A stretch of DNA of 64,000 bases from Schizophyllum amplum (taxonomy: Eukaryota > Basidiomycota > Agaricomycetes > Agaricales > Schizophyllaceae): the NCBI GenBank assembly GCA_007026445.1, contig VDMD01000001.1, positions 744,001 through 808,000 of the forward strand. The letters are read 5' to 3'. The position numbers were made by a program, and so were the translations under genes. Shown piece by piece: positions 22,787 through 33,851 of the stretch. Under the pieces are notes generated by a model that was not told the origin of the DNA, made no database searches, and worked only from the letters and a program-made list of their open reading frames with translations. Position 1 is the first letter of the stretch; every line of letters begins with the position of its first letter.

Positions 22787-25700
22787 TCACAGTTTTGTCG
22801 TTGGCTCCCTTTCATCTGGCTTGAATCGCAACCGCGCCAAGAGCACCGTCTTCGGAGGGTCACCGCTCCCGGACACCTTGCTCGCCGTCACACTTTGAAG
22901 TGGAGGGTCCTCATAGCTCGGGCCGGCTACCTCAGGTGCCGCATCGCATGTAAATGTTCCCCATGCCTGGCCTGGCTGCGGTACCGCATAGACATTGAAA
23001 TGCGCCTGCCCGTCCGGATGTGCGTGACTGACGAAGAGGGCGTGATCCGCTGCATTGAGCGTACCTACGACTGGTAGGCAATACTTAGTAGCGCACGAAT
23101 TCCCAGTACTGTATGTGTTCACATACCGAAGAACAGATCCTCCTTGCCGATGTGATGCTCCCGCCCATATGCACGCACGACAGCGTCCACATTGGCGATG
23201 AACCATCGCTTTGCTGCATCCGCCGAGAACAGATACCGGTACGTTGCTGCCTCTGTACATAGGTACGCCGCTTTGTGCCCTGACCGAAGTGGGTACGAAT
23301 AGCGGCGCGCAACATTTTGCCTGGGATCCATTTCAGCATTTGGTACACAAGTTGTTCGCCCTTTGGTGTTGACGCATCGTTTGACCTCCGCAAACACTTG
23401 TGCATCACGAGCCAAAAGAGAACAGAGACACTCACGAGCTTGCCCCTCCTCCACGCCCCTTATATGTCAGGAAACCCACAATAGCGTCCAGCCCTCGCTG
23501 CGCAAGCCCTCGTTTTTCGACTTGTTGCATACCCACACGGTACACACCATACCCGTTCACACTCGGCAGCCCCCGCACTGTAGCATCGCTCGCTTGGTCT
23601 GGTGTAAATGCGTTGAAGAGGGTAACGAATCGCCCCGCAGGTTTCGATAGATACCCCACCGCGCCGACTTCCACCGACGTCGGTGTCCACAGCGGCAGGT
23701 TCACTGGAAAGAAGCGTCAGTTCAGCGCAATGTGAGCAGAGAAGCGCGAGAAGTATCCAACTTACACGAAGGATGATACTCATGACTGAGCAACAACCGG
23801 TAGCGCCGCTCGTTTTTGATCTCCGCCAGCATCTTCGTAGCCGGCGGCGGCGAGTCGTAACCCACATAATCCGCTCCACCTCCAACAGCGGTCTCTTGTC
23901 CACCCGCGGCCATCCCTGCCACCATCGGCCCCATGATACTGTCTGACATCCCCATGATCTCGCCCTCCCTTGTATCCTCATCCCGTATGAACAAGCTGGA
24001 CGCCCGGCTGCTCGACGTGTAGAGGACCGGTTCCGGCATATGCATGGGTGGCCCCCGTAGCCCAGCCTCTCGTAGCAGCCCTTCATCGCTCGTCGATGAG
24101 GACGAAGAAATTGATACCGACTCCTCCATATGAGAGTGATATGGCGCCTCAGGCGAATCGCGGACGGCACCGGGCTGCGACGAGCCTGATCCAGAGGAAT
24201 CCCTGCACTCCTTCGCCGTCGCATACGACGTTGAATCCGACTGCGAGGTTACCCCAGCAAGGCCGAGTCCACCAGGAGAGGTCCCCAGTGCAGCAGCCGC
24301 TCGTCGGGCATGAAGCGCGTCCGTCCCCGCAGGTGGTGTCCCCCAAAGCGCTGCAGCCTGGCCAGGAGGCAAGCCTACCGCATTCCCAGGAGGCGTCTTT
24401 GAGAGGTCTGGGATATCCAGCGCGCCCAGCGGTGTCGTCTCCAATTTTGGTGTGCGCGATCCCCCAGGCAGAGGTATAGGCGCCAAATCTGGGCTTGGCA
24501 ATGTCTTAACCGCCTCCTCATTTGCTCGGATCTGCTCGGTAAAGGCGTCGGATGGCAGGACGTCCGCACCAGGCCCTGGTAGATCGCTTGCCTCCACCCA
24601 CCCGGCTTGCTTGCGTAGCCGCTTCACATCCCGCACGACGCGACTGAACATCGGCCGGCGGAAAGGATCTTGCTCCCAGCACATCTGCAGAAGTACAAGA
24701 ACGGCAGGACCCGCTGATGGGGGTATGACAAAACCAAGAGGACTGGCAGGACTTGTATGTCCAGTATGGTGTGCTGGAGTGGGCGGCGCAGTGGCAGTCG
24801 GCGTGGTGTGCGACGAGATAGTTCCACGCGCGGTAATGCCCGGCACCTGCGGTCTTGCATCGTTGGCTGAAAAGAGTCCATGTAAGTACTTATCTCATGT
24901 AATAGATGCACCCGCAAGCCAGGCTTACTCAGAATCGCCCACCGCACCGCCGCATCGTCCAGCTGTCCCCAAGGCAGCCGGCCAAAACCGAGCACCTCGA
25001 CCGCAGTAATAGCATACGCATAGACGTCCTGATCAACAGTCAGCAATCCGAGCAACGTGTTGACAAAGCTTTCCTTCGCCAGTCACGCAGAACGAAGGAA
25101 ATCTATGCTGACCGTCTCCGTCGTAATCCGCTCCGTGGTGCCAGAGAGAAGCTCCGGGGCCTGCCATCGCAGCGTTCCCTCTACACAAGAATGAATGGTC
25201 AGCAAAAGAAGATAATAAGTTGACCGGTCGCAGAAACTCGATGGGCCTGTAGATTGGAACTACCAACCGACTGCGATTTTGATTGAAGCAACCGAACCAC
25301 TCACGTCTTAATCCGCCCAACCCACTGATCCTATACACCTCACTTCGCATTTCGCTTTGACCAAAGTCGGAAATCACTGCGTGGTGTTGATCGTCGACGA
25401 GAACGTTGGCGGCCTGACGTGGAAGGGCGATTAGCGCAGGTACGGGCGTGTATATAAGTGTATATGTACAAGGGGAATGGATCAGAGATGGACATAAAAA
25501 AGGCGTCGCCAATACTTAGCAAGCGGAGGGAAATATATACATAGCAAGCAGAAGGAAAGAGGGAGAACATATCTCGCATGCGGACAAAGGAGACACAAAA
25601 GACTCACTTTCAAATCCCCATGCAAAATTCCCTTCGAATGCAGATACTCCATTCCCTTGGCAATCTCGAGTAGATAGCGTAGCAGGTCCGCCGGATCATC

Positions 25701-28700
25701 ATCTGCTTCAGGCGACGGCGGAGCTGTTGGATATGCATATCGACACTTTCCTGTCCTTGTCGAGTTCTCGACTTACCTTGTCCCGTCATCTCGCTCCCCG
25801 TAGGAGTCGTCGACGAGCTCGACGAGCTCGAACTCCCTTCCGCTGTCAATGCTGTCCCTCCTGTTGGACTTCTCTCCAACGATGCGCGTAACAAGCCCAC
25901 ACTCAGACTGTCTTGCCGCGCGGTTCCCGGTGTGCGCCGGTCTAGGCTCATCGTCCGCTGATGCGCCGAGCGCGCGTCAGCGCCGGCAGGCGTGCTGGCT
26001 TCAGTAGAAAGAGCGAAGCCACCAGCGTGAGCTATCGGCAAGACGATCAGATTCGAGATCTGGCAAAAGGCGAGCTGCTAACCTGTACCCGCCTCCATCA
26101 CCGGCGATCCTGCGTGGTAAGTCGCGCCTTTTGCGTGTGGTAGTGTCGCACCGGGCAATCTTGGCGATCCCTGACCTGCGAGCCTAGGCGAGCCCGACCC
26201 TGCCAGCCTCGGCGAACCCACCAAGCCAGCTGCAATTCTCTGTTCAACCCGCTTCAAATACTCCACGAGTGTGCCGTTGGGGAGATAAGGGGAGACCTGA
26301 GAGGGATCGGTTACTTGTCCCATTTCGAGTCTGTTGCCAGTGGAGATGTCAAAACTTACCAAGAACCACATCCCACCCTCCACCGCACTGCTCGCGCCAT
26401 AGAGCGGGAGCACGTTCCGATGGCGCAGTGTACGCCAAATGGCCGCTTCTCGAACGAAGAGCTTGCGGGGCGTAGTGGGGGCGAGAACCTGGAGAAAAAG
26501 TGTCAGCGAAGCCTGAGACGCTTGAGAACAGTCAGACGGCCGAGTGCTCCAGAATAAGCGGCGGATAGACGGTCATATGATTTAAGGATGAGGGTGTTTT
26601 AAAAGGAACTATTGTTCTGCGTTCGTATACCCAGGTGGCTTCATCTCTCGTCGGTGGGAAGACAGCACGTGGGCAGGGTAATCGGACGTGCCACAAAATC
26701 CAGCTAATCACCTTGATAGCTACTGCCCTCCCTTTCCATGTCCCCTTGTATACGTCGCTGAAGTACCCAACGCCGATCTTAATCTCTCGGTCAATTTCGT
26801 ATCTGGGCAACTACTTGTCAGCAACGTCGACACAGATTATAGTGACTTGAGCAGCACGACAGCAAGCGTCGAGCGACGTTGAAAGCTTGTACAACATCGA
26901 CACGGTACGGCGAAAGTTACGCCGGTGATAGCCTTGACGTCCACCACGCACCTGGTGATCGTCCAATCCGGTAGGTTCCATGGCTGTTGCATCGCGCTAG
27001 CCCCTGGCACAGGGCTGCCTTCGAGGCGCCGTGTTGGCGACAACGGACTGCTCACGGCTTGCGCATCTCGAGGCGCGCCGCCATGGGTAGTTCCGCCCCA
27101 GCCCCCGTACGCAGCTGCCGCCACCGCGCCATGCACCGCTCCCGGCCGACTCATCCGCCTCATGGCGTCGATGCCGCTCTCCATGAATTCGCGGTCGAGC
27201 ATGTCGCGTGCGTCGTAGGGTGCGTCGGGGTAGAAGTCGGTCTCATCATAGGCATCGTCGCCTTCGTGATAAGCGTCATCTTCGTCAAGCGCGTTTGTGG
27301 GATCAGGCCACGCTGCATTCGTCTGTAGGTCTCCGCCAGACTCGGCGCTGCTTGCGGTGATGAAGGACTCGTCCGTGCTCTCGCCAGAGACCGTGCGTGA
27401 GCGATCGTCCGCCAGAGCGGCCTGCTTCGCCGTCAGCTCGCTTATAGGACGTTTGCCACAAATGCATCCACTGACCCTCCCCGCCGACGCACTCTCGCCG
27501 ACCACAACGTCCCCTCCCATCCGTGTAGGGGCCCCAGTCTTCCACACTCTCCTCCCTACAAAGCCGCTTTTGATCCCCGTGGTAGAGCCCGCAGAAGGTG
27601 TCTCGGACATTCCGACGCCACCTACACCAGGGTGTTGCAGCACAACCCCTGTGTAGCCTGTCGCCGAGGCCGACGTCTCCGGAACTACCGTCGAGGTCGA
27701 TGTTGCCCTTCTCGACAGCGCCGGTTGCAGCAAATCGAGACTCGCCGCGTTCGACGCCAAACTCTCCGCGCGAGCCAGCTGCGCGCTCATACTGTCGACA
27801 GTCCCCCGCCGACTTGGGTTCCTGCCACGTCCTCCTTTTTCCGCTTGCAGGCTCTGCCTCCTCGAGGGCCCAGTCGCGGTGCCCGATCTTCGTCCTTGCA
27901 ACGTCAGGTCTCCCTCACCCTCCTCCGCTCTCGCCTGGCCTCCTCCTTGCAGACTGCCTTGCCTGGACAGGGCCCTTCCCTCCTCCGCCTTCTTCAGCGC
28001 GCCCTCCAGCGCCCGTTGCAGCGCGCGTACGGCTTCCGGGATCTCAGCCCCGTCAACCTGCAGAACTTCCAATAATGCCGCATCGTTGGGGATCTGCGGA
28101 AGCGTAAGCAATAATTCGAGGGAATTGGATGCGTCCTAGCGAGCATTAACTGTCAAAAGCGACGCACCTCCATCGCCTTCCTCATCACCCCTCGCAAATC
28201 CGCCACATCCCGCCTCGTGTCCTCAGCGTTCTCCCGCGCTCGCCTTGCGCGCATCCGTGCAGCTATCTCCGCGGGCGAAAGGTCCGGCGCCGCAGGGTCG
28301 AGGTCGGGTTCAGCTCCCGCAGGCCTCGCAAATGGACTGCCAGGAGGAACGTCCTCCGAAGATCTCGAGTCGAGCGGCTCTGTGTATTCATATTGTTAGA
28401 CTTGCAAGATAGAGCGTGAGCACGCGCATACACACACACCTTTGATCGCCACCCATTCCTCCCGCTCCGGCCCCATCGCTTCCGCCGCCTCCGCCGCGTT
28501 TCTTGCCGCAATAGCGGCGCGCGCCTCCAGTGCTCGCAGCCCGAGCTCGAGAGGAGCGAGAATATCGCGAGCAGTGGTAGCGTCTGCGTGTCCCGTAGTA
28601 CCTATATGCGCATTAATCTCTACATGCACACGCGTCTGATTGCGCTGCCATACCTGCTCGTGGCGCAGCAGCGGATGTCGTCGCCGGCTGCCCTGCTCTC

Positions 28701-30370
28701 TCTTCTTCAAGTCTTAATATCGTCTCTGGTCTCGACATCGTATCTGTTCTCGGCGTCGTAGACAGACCCAGCGCGTTCCCCGTCTCTTCCCCTCTCGCAC
28801 CGGTGATCTGCAGTGGTCTTGACGCGCCACCGAGCGGAGGCCTCGTGCCGTTCAACGATGGTTCCAGTCCAACCCCGCTGTCCACTCTTCCCCTCCTCTC
28901 CGCGTCGAGCATGCGCACATATCGATATATGCGGAACTGCACGGAGAACTAGACAAGCAGTCTTCAGCGTGAGCATCAATGAGAGCAGAAATTTGACAGG
29001 TGGACAATGCACTTGCGCAATCACTCCCTGTCCGACTAAAGCCAAACCGAGCCACTCACCCCAAATGCATCGACCGCATCCTGTAGCGCACCATCACATC
29101 CCTGTAACTGGCGCAGAATGTCGTCACGCTTCAGGTAGCGCTAGTCATATCAACGTGAGCATATACCCCGTTTCCACTTTCCTAGAACGACGCACCTGGA
29201 TGAAGGGTTAGCATATATGCATCGCTTACAGTCACTGGCGGGAGAATGAGAATGGCTCGTGAAGCAAGCAAAAAACCACGATCTTTGCCGGCATATAACC
29301 ACTCTAAGAAACATTAAACAGACGAATGAGCGCACCTTGATAAACGGTCGATGTGCCTGCTGCTGCAGAAACGCCTGTATCTGCGCAAACGCATCCACCA
29401 GCCGCCTCAGCGGATACTCCAAGTCCGCCGGTACGCTAGGATACGCCGCCGAGATTCCACGGTCAGCGGCCTCCGCTTCCACCGCCTCCACTACCTCGTC
29501 GCGTACGGAGATCAGGATGTTGGCGCAACGCTCGGTGAGCCGGAGGCACTGCATGCGGTTGAGATCTACGACTTGGACTCCGTCCCAGATGTATAGCAGC
29601 GTCTTCGCGGCCTCCGCCAGACCTGGGAAGGGCACGAGCTGCAGGAGGTCGACGCTAACGGCGAGGGTTTCGTGCGCGACGTTGGCGGTGGCGTCCAACA
29701 CGTTCTTGGCTTTTTGACGAGCACCAGTGTCGAGCATGGTCGTCACTGCTTCGCGCCCTCCCGCGGTCTCGACTACGCGGCGGAGAGCATCGTCGACGCG
29801 GTCGCGGGTGCGCACCCAGCGCTCCGAGGCAGCGGGGTCGTCGTCCCATTCGCGGCGGGGCCGTTCCGCAGGGGTCTGAGTAGACGGGGTGTGTTCGCCG
29901 ACAGCTTGTGTCCACCAATGGGTCGGAGCGCGGCCGGGCGGGGTGCCGGTGACGGTGGGCGCGCGGGGCGAAACGAGTGCAGGCTGAGGGATCGGGCGAG
30001 GGGTGCTGACGGTGGTTGTGGATGTGCTACGCGTGGTTGTGGGTATGGGTGCAAGTGCAGGCGTGGGTGGGGACATGTTTGTGATTGTGGACGTGGACTG
30101 GTGTATGGTCGGCAATGGTGGTTGCTGTGCGGTAGGTGATCCCGCCTGCGCTGTAGTAGTTGTCGCGGACACGGTGACGCTAGCAACCGACGGCAATGGC
30201 GTTGACTCCGTGCGCGGGGAGCTGGCTGCGCTGGCTGGGTGCGGCGACCGCGACCTCGCACGGCGAACCCAGGCTGCTAGGGAAGAGGACGGCGGTGAGG
30301 TGGGCGCATCGTCGGGCGGGCGCACTGTGCTCGTCGACTGTGCGCGCTTTCTGCCCTTGAGAATGTCCAT
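22787..30370 (-). CDS. TKL-family protein kinase with MLKL-like N-terminal helical domain
   Basis: A very large multi-exon gene. The N-terminus (from ATG 30370, MDILKGRKRAQSTSTV) is Ser/Pro/Thr-rich. It leads into a helical domain resembling the four-helix adaptor of fungal MLKL-like proteins: LLQLVPFPGLAEAAKTLLYI, NRMQCLRLTERCANILISV, LRRLVDAFAQIQAFLQQQ and KRDDILRQLQGCDGALQDAV. A disordered region with helical stretches follows (about 28900-27000). The kinase domain starts at about 26800: IKIGVGYFSDVYKGTWKG (Gly loop), VAIKV (Lys), VREAAIWRTLRHRNVLPLYG (helix C Glu), LHGDLKAANVLV (catalytic loop, HGD not HRD), ISDFGQSE, GTLRWQAPELLSG and WEQDPFRRP. A Gly/Ser/Pro-rich insert (about 26230-25700) splits it after PYLPNGTLVEYLKR. 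A further conserved domain follows: LWTPTSVEVGAVGYLSKP, RRYSYPLRSGHKAAYLC, ALFVSHAHPDG; it ends at the stop at 22787. Probably a signalling kinase; partners unknown. Not every exon join was fixed, so it could be two adjoining genes. Confidence 0.75.
26145..26225 (-). repeat. GSPRLAG-type tandem repeat inside the kinase domain
   Basis: Three imperfect in-frame repeats (GSPRLAGS, GSPRLAGQ, GSPRLPGA) are encoded in the low-complexity insert between the N-lobe and the catalytic loop of the TKL kinase. SP dipeptides make it a possible proline-directed phosphorylation platform (inference). Confidence 0.6.
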
Positions 30371-30757
30371 GGCGGGCACAACGGCGGCGACAAAGACGGC
30401 GGCGACGACGACGATGGCAAACGCGACGACGGCGAGCGCGATGGCGCGTCCTCTGTGTTGCTGGCGCGTTCGATGTGCTTTCTACATCCGCTCATCGATC
30501 GAAGCACCGCGGTCCGCGCTGCATAGAAGCGCGTGACGTCACTCTCGCGACGAGCTTGCTGGACGCGGCCATCAGCTCCTCTGTGGAGGAACCAGCCTCG
30601 TCGCCCGCGACTCGTCTTCCATCCCAACGCCACTTCACTCGCCTCCTGGAATGCGCACTCCTTCTTCCATTCTCCGACCTTCGTCTGACTGCTTTGCGAA
30701 AATGGAATTGCATGCACTTGCGCGCTTCAACTTAACCGTGCGCCACCGACAAGCAGC

Positions 30758-31042
30758 CTAGCTACTCCTCCGCTCTGTTTGCCTGCCATCCGCTCCTTCG
30801 ATACCCCTTGCCTTGATCGTCAACCCTGTCCATAAACACTCACTCCTTCCCCCGGCCTTCCGCATATATCCCCAATACTTCCCCATCCATTCTCCACCAC
30901 GCCTTACCTTAACAATCCATAGCATCACGCTCTCAACGTTGCTATACCCAGCCTCAAACGCCGTCTCATAGCCCACATCGCCGTCTGACAGTCTTCTCGC
31001 ACCTCTTAGCTCGTCTTTCCCATCTGGATCATCGACCTTCAT
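30758..31042 (-). other. Unrecognised short reading frame, possible first exon
   Basis: A minus-strand frame starting MKVDDPDGKDELRGARRL continues to SNVESVMLWIVK, where GTAAGG could be a splice donor. The composition (Asp, Gly, Glu) is more protein-like than most shadows nearby. It might be an upstream exon of the kinase gene or an unrelated small gene. No domain recognised. Confidence 0.2.
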
Positions 31043-31206
31043 GCCACACCATTGACGTGCATCTCGTCCGATGTTATGCTTGTGGTCGTGCTACCTACAG
31101 GCTATCGCTTGTTCCTCCTGCGTATCATAATCCTTTACAGAAGAGCTGTCACTACATGTTTGAGTCCTGTCTTCAGCGACTCCTACCCACGCATCGAACA
31201 AAAATT

Positions 31207-31285
31207 TCGGATACGGGGAATCGAACCCCGAGCTGCCGCGCAAGTCAATGAGAGGCGGCAATGTTGGCCGTTACACCATATCCGA
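31207..31285 (-). tRNA. tRNA-Glu (anticodon CTC) with 8-nt intron
   Basis: Reverse-strand copy of the tRNA-Glu at 22379-22459. Exonic sequence, acceptor stem (TCGGATA/TATCCGA), anticodon stem (GCCGC/GCGGC) and T arm are the same, but the intron after position 37 is TTGACTTG (8 nt) instead of a 10-nt sequence. Five T follow on the transcribed strand (31204-31200). Confidence 0.93.
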
Positions 31286-31667
31286 CATGCATAGCTTACA
31301 CACTTGTTTTTTATTGCCTCAGAGACATTGGTTCTTACAAAGTCAGTGATGACAGCAATTGTTTTCGTTGAATCGTTCTTTGTCATATCAATAAGCACCT
31401 TTAGCTTGCATAGCACCTTCGGGAAAGAGACAGGTAACTGGAACCTGACTGGAACACTACAGGGTTGCGACGTTGAGCGTCATGAAGCTTTAAGACTCTT
31501 ACATTTAAGTTACGGTCGCATTACGGTGATGTGAACCCCTGGTGGGTACTGTAATAAGTCGTCCATGCCGGTCACTCCTTTCTCTCTCAAATGGAATCGT
31601 ATGCATATCCCGTCCTGCCCATAGTCAAGATTGCGAGACCAACTCTCATCGTCCTGGTCGGGTCGAG

Positions 31668-32335
31668 AAGGCGACAGACGAGGCGACGTGGTCGGAGATG
31701 TACGCGCAGTTGTGCCGGAAAATGATGGAGCAGATCAGCCCAAATGTGCAGGCAGACGGCATCAAGGACACTGAGGGCAAGCCCGTCACCGGCGGTCAGC
31801 TCTTCCGCAAGTACCTCCTCAACCGCTGTCAAGACGACTTTGAGCGTGGTTGGGTGAAGAAGCAGACGATTGACGCCGCCGCCGCCGCGCCCAAGTCAAT
31901 GGAGGACAGGGCCGTCCAGACGACGAACGTCGACAAGGAGGGCGGTGGCAACGCGCAGGAGCCGGACTTGTACTCGGACTTGTACTATACTCGCAGCAGG
32001 CGAAGCGTCGGGGTCTCGGTCTCATCCGCTTCATGTGCGCGTTGTTCAATTCGCAGATGCTGACGGAGCGCACCATGCACAAATGTGTGCAGAAGCTGCC
32101 GGACAACTTCGAGAACCCCAAGGAGGAGGACTGTCGGCGAGTTGCTTGACACTCCACGCGCGCATGCGCATATATATGGACGTGTACTTGGCCTACATGG
32201 AGGAGTTGACGAAGAAGCCGACAATGAAGCTGCGTTTGCGGTTCATGCTGCAGGTGCGTCACAATTCCGTTCGCAACGGTAAGTAGGTAACTGATGCGCT
32301 CATAGGATGTTGTCGAACTTCGAGAGCGTGGGTGG
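31668..32335 (+). pseudogene. Partial eIF4G copy (MIF4G region), decayed, intron retained
   Basis: Matches about 9250-9950 of the eIF4G gene in this window. It opens EKATDEATWSEMYAQLCRKM, continues through GQLFRKYLLNRCQDDFERGW, and then shows frameshifts near 31990 (after EPDLYSDLYYT) and near 32130. Later pieces are recognisable in another frame (TVGELLDTPRAHAH, MEELTKKPTMKLRLRFMLQ). The eIF4G intron after FMLQ is still present (about 32253-32305, GTGCGT...CATAG), followed by the next exon (ACTTCGAGAGCGTGGGTGGC). An intron at the same place means a genomic DNA duplication, not a retrocopy. There is no start codon or promoter of its own in view. The flanks do not resemble eIF4G. Confidence 0.85.
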
Positions 32336-32524
32336 CGTCCACGGAGGCGCACGATGCTCTATTGAGGCTGCTCATATCAGTTGGGAGTTGCCTGCAGCCA
32401 ATGAATTTTGCGACTTCTATAGCGACTGCGGAGAGCCCGAGACGACCGTTGTGAATCAAGATGTGCTGGCTCGATAGCTAGGGGTTGACATGGAAGTTCA
32501 GGGCTTGTTTGACTCAGGCTGTAA

Positions 32525-33851
32525 TTACTCTGCCAAGTGTGATTTGAAGACGGTCCTCCCGAACTCCTCGATGGTGCCCGTCTTTACGCCCAATTTCTCC
32601 AACCGTGGATCAGGGATGTCAACTTCTCCGTACCACGGGTACTCGGCGACGGAATCGAACTAATAGTAAGAGACTCATCAGTGACAAAGCTGCGCTTGAG
32701 AGAAGGCCAACTGTTTACCATGTCACTTAAAGGGAGAAAGCCGGCTTTGCCTGCAGATTTGAAGTGGACCGGCGCTCCTAGAGCTAAGTCATAAGGGATC
32801 AGCCTCGCTCACCGCGCCCTACTACTACTGCGCACCTTTGCTCAGCTCCGCTGCGAAGTCCTCGAAGCTTGTGCGGGCGCTTCCGAGAACGAAGTATTGG
32901 CCGACGATCTCAGAGGCGCGAGTCGTATATTTCGTGAATAGCGCGACGACAGAAGGGCCCATATCGCGAGTAACCCATGTGTGTACTGTAACAGAACCAG
33001 GCCGCGCATACGCGTTCCACACGTAGCCATTGTCCGTTTTCTCTAAGGGGAGTCCCGCGAACCTAAGAGACAGTAGTCAGCCACGGTGCATCGGGGCGGA
33101 GGAGTGGTGAGATGGAGCAGGCTGGAGATGAAGCGACAGTAGTGCTTACGGCTTGAGTGTGTTCTCGAAGAAGAATCCCGTGCCGATTGACGCGTGAGGA
33201 ACACCGGATGCCTGTATATACTTCCGTATCTTCTCCTTGTCTGTAGATTTTAGATAGTGTTAGTAAGAAAATAAACCTTCAGTAGAGGCTGCGATTCTTA
33301 CCGTCGCAGTGAGTCGCATTGGTGTACTTGCCGTTCGACAGCTCGCTTACGCCGGGCAGGGTGCTACAATGGTATTCAGGGGGGTGGACACCACGTTGCA
33401 AATTCCAATTACCTGAAAACCATGAAGCGGACGCCGGCTTCCTTGCTTGCGTCGACGACGTTCTTACCCTGAACATCCTCAGGCGAGACTGGACTGAACG
33501 GAACGGTGACCTGGAAAGGCAAATTGAACGGCGGGATCCTGTTGTACAGCAAAAAAAATTACCAGGAAGACGACCTCAGCGCCCGTCACAACGTTTTTGA
33601 TAGCGTCCTTGTCGCTGAAGTCGGCAGAGACGATCTCCGCACCGAGCTGGGCCAAAGCGCGAGCAGAGGAGGAGTTGACATCGCGCGTGACTGCGCGAGG
33701 CCTGAAGGTGCCGTCCTCGAGGAGCGCGCGCACCACCGAAGAGCCTGCAGTAGGCGCGAGGCATTTCTCAGTATACTGACAACGAAAGATCTGCTAAAGC
33801 TTGACCTTGCTGGCCAGTAGCGCCGAAGACGATAGCAATACGTGTCGTCAT
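32525..33851 (-). CDS. NmrA-like family NAD(P)-binding protein
   Basis: Atypical short-chain dehydrogenase of the NmrA/isoflavone-reductase-like group; members sense or use NAD(P) and act as regulators or reductases in the cytosol. Start ATG at 33851: MTTRIAIVFGATGQQG carries the GxxGxxG dinucleotide loop. Then VRALLEDGTFRPRAVTRDVN, AQLGAEIVSADFSDKDAIKN, GAEVVFLV, NVVDASKEAGVRFMVFSTLP, KIRKYIQASGVPHASIGTGF, ENTLKPFAGLPLEKTDNGYV, and a C-terminal substrate part ending GTIEEFGRTVFKSHLAE before the TAA at 32525. About eight short introns. The usual catalytic Tyr-x-x-x-Lys of classical SDRs is not evident (TLPGVSELSNGKYT holds the region), as in other NmrA-like proteins. Substrate not predictable. 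Confidence 0.85.

Noticed and set aside
30003..30536. Gly/Val/Ala-rich + strand frame
   Set aside because: Antisense shadow of the Ser/Pro/Thr-rich N-terminus of the TKL kinase.
31668..32335. Reading the eIF4G fragment as a retrocopy
   Set aside because: The intron after FMLQ is retained at the same position, so a DNA-level duplication fits better.
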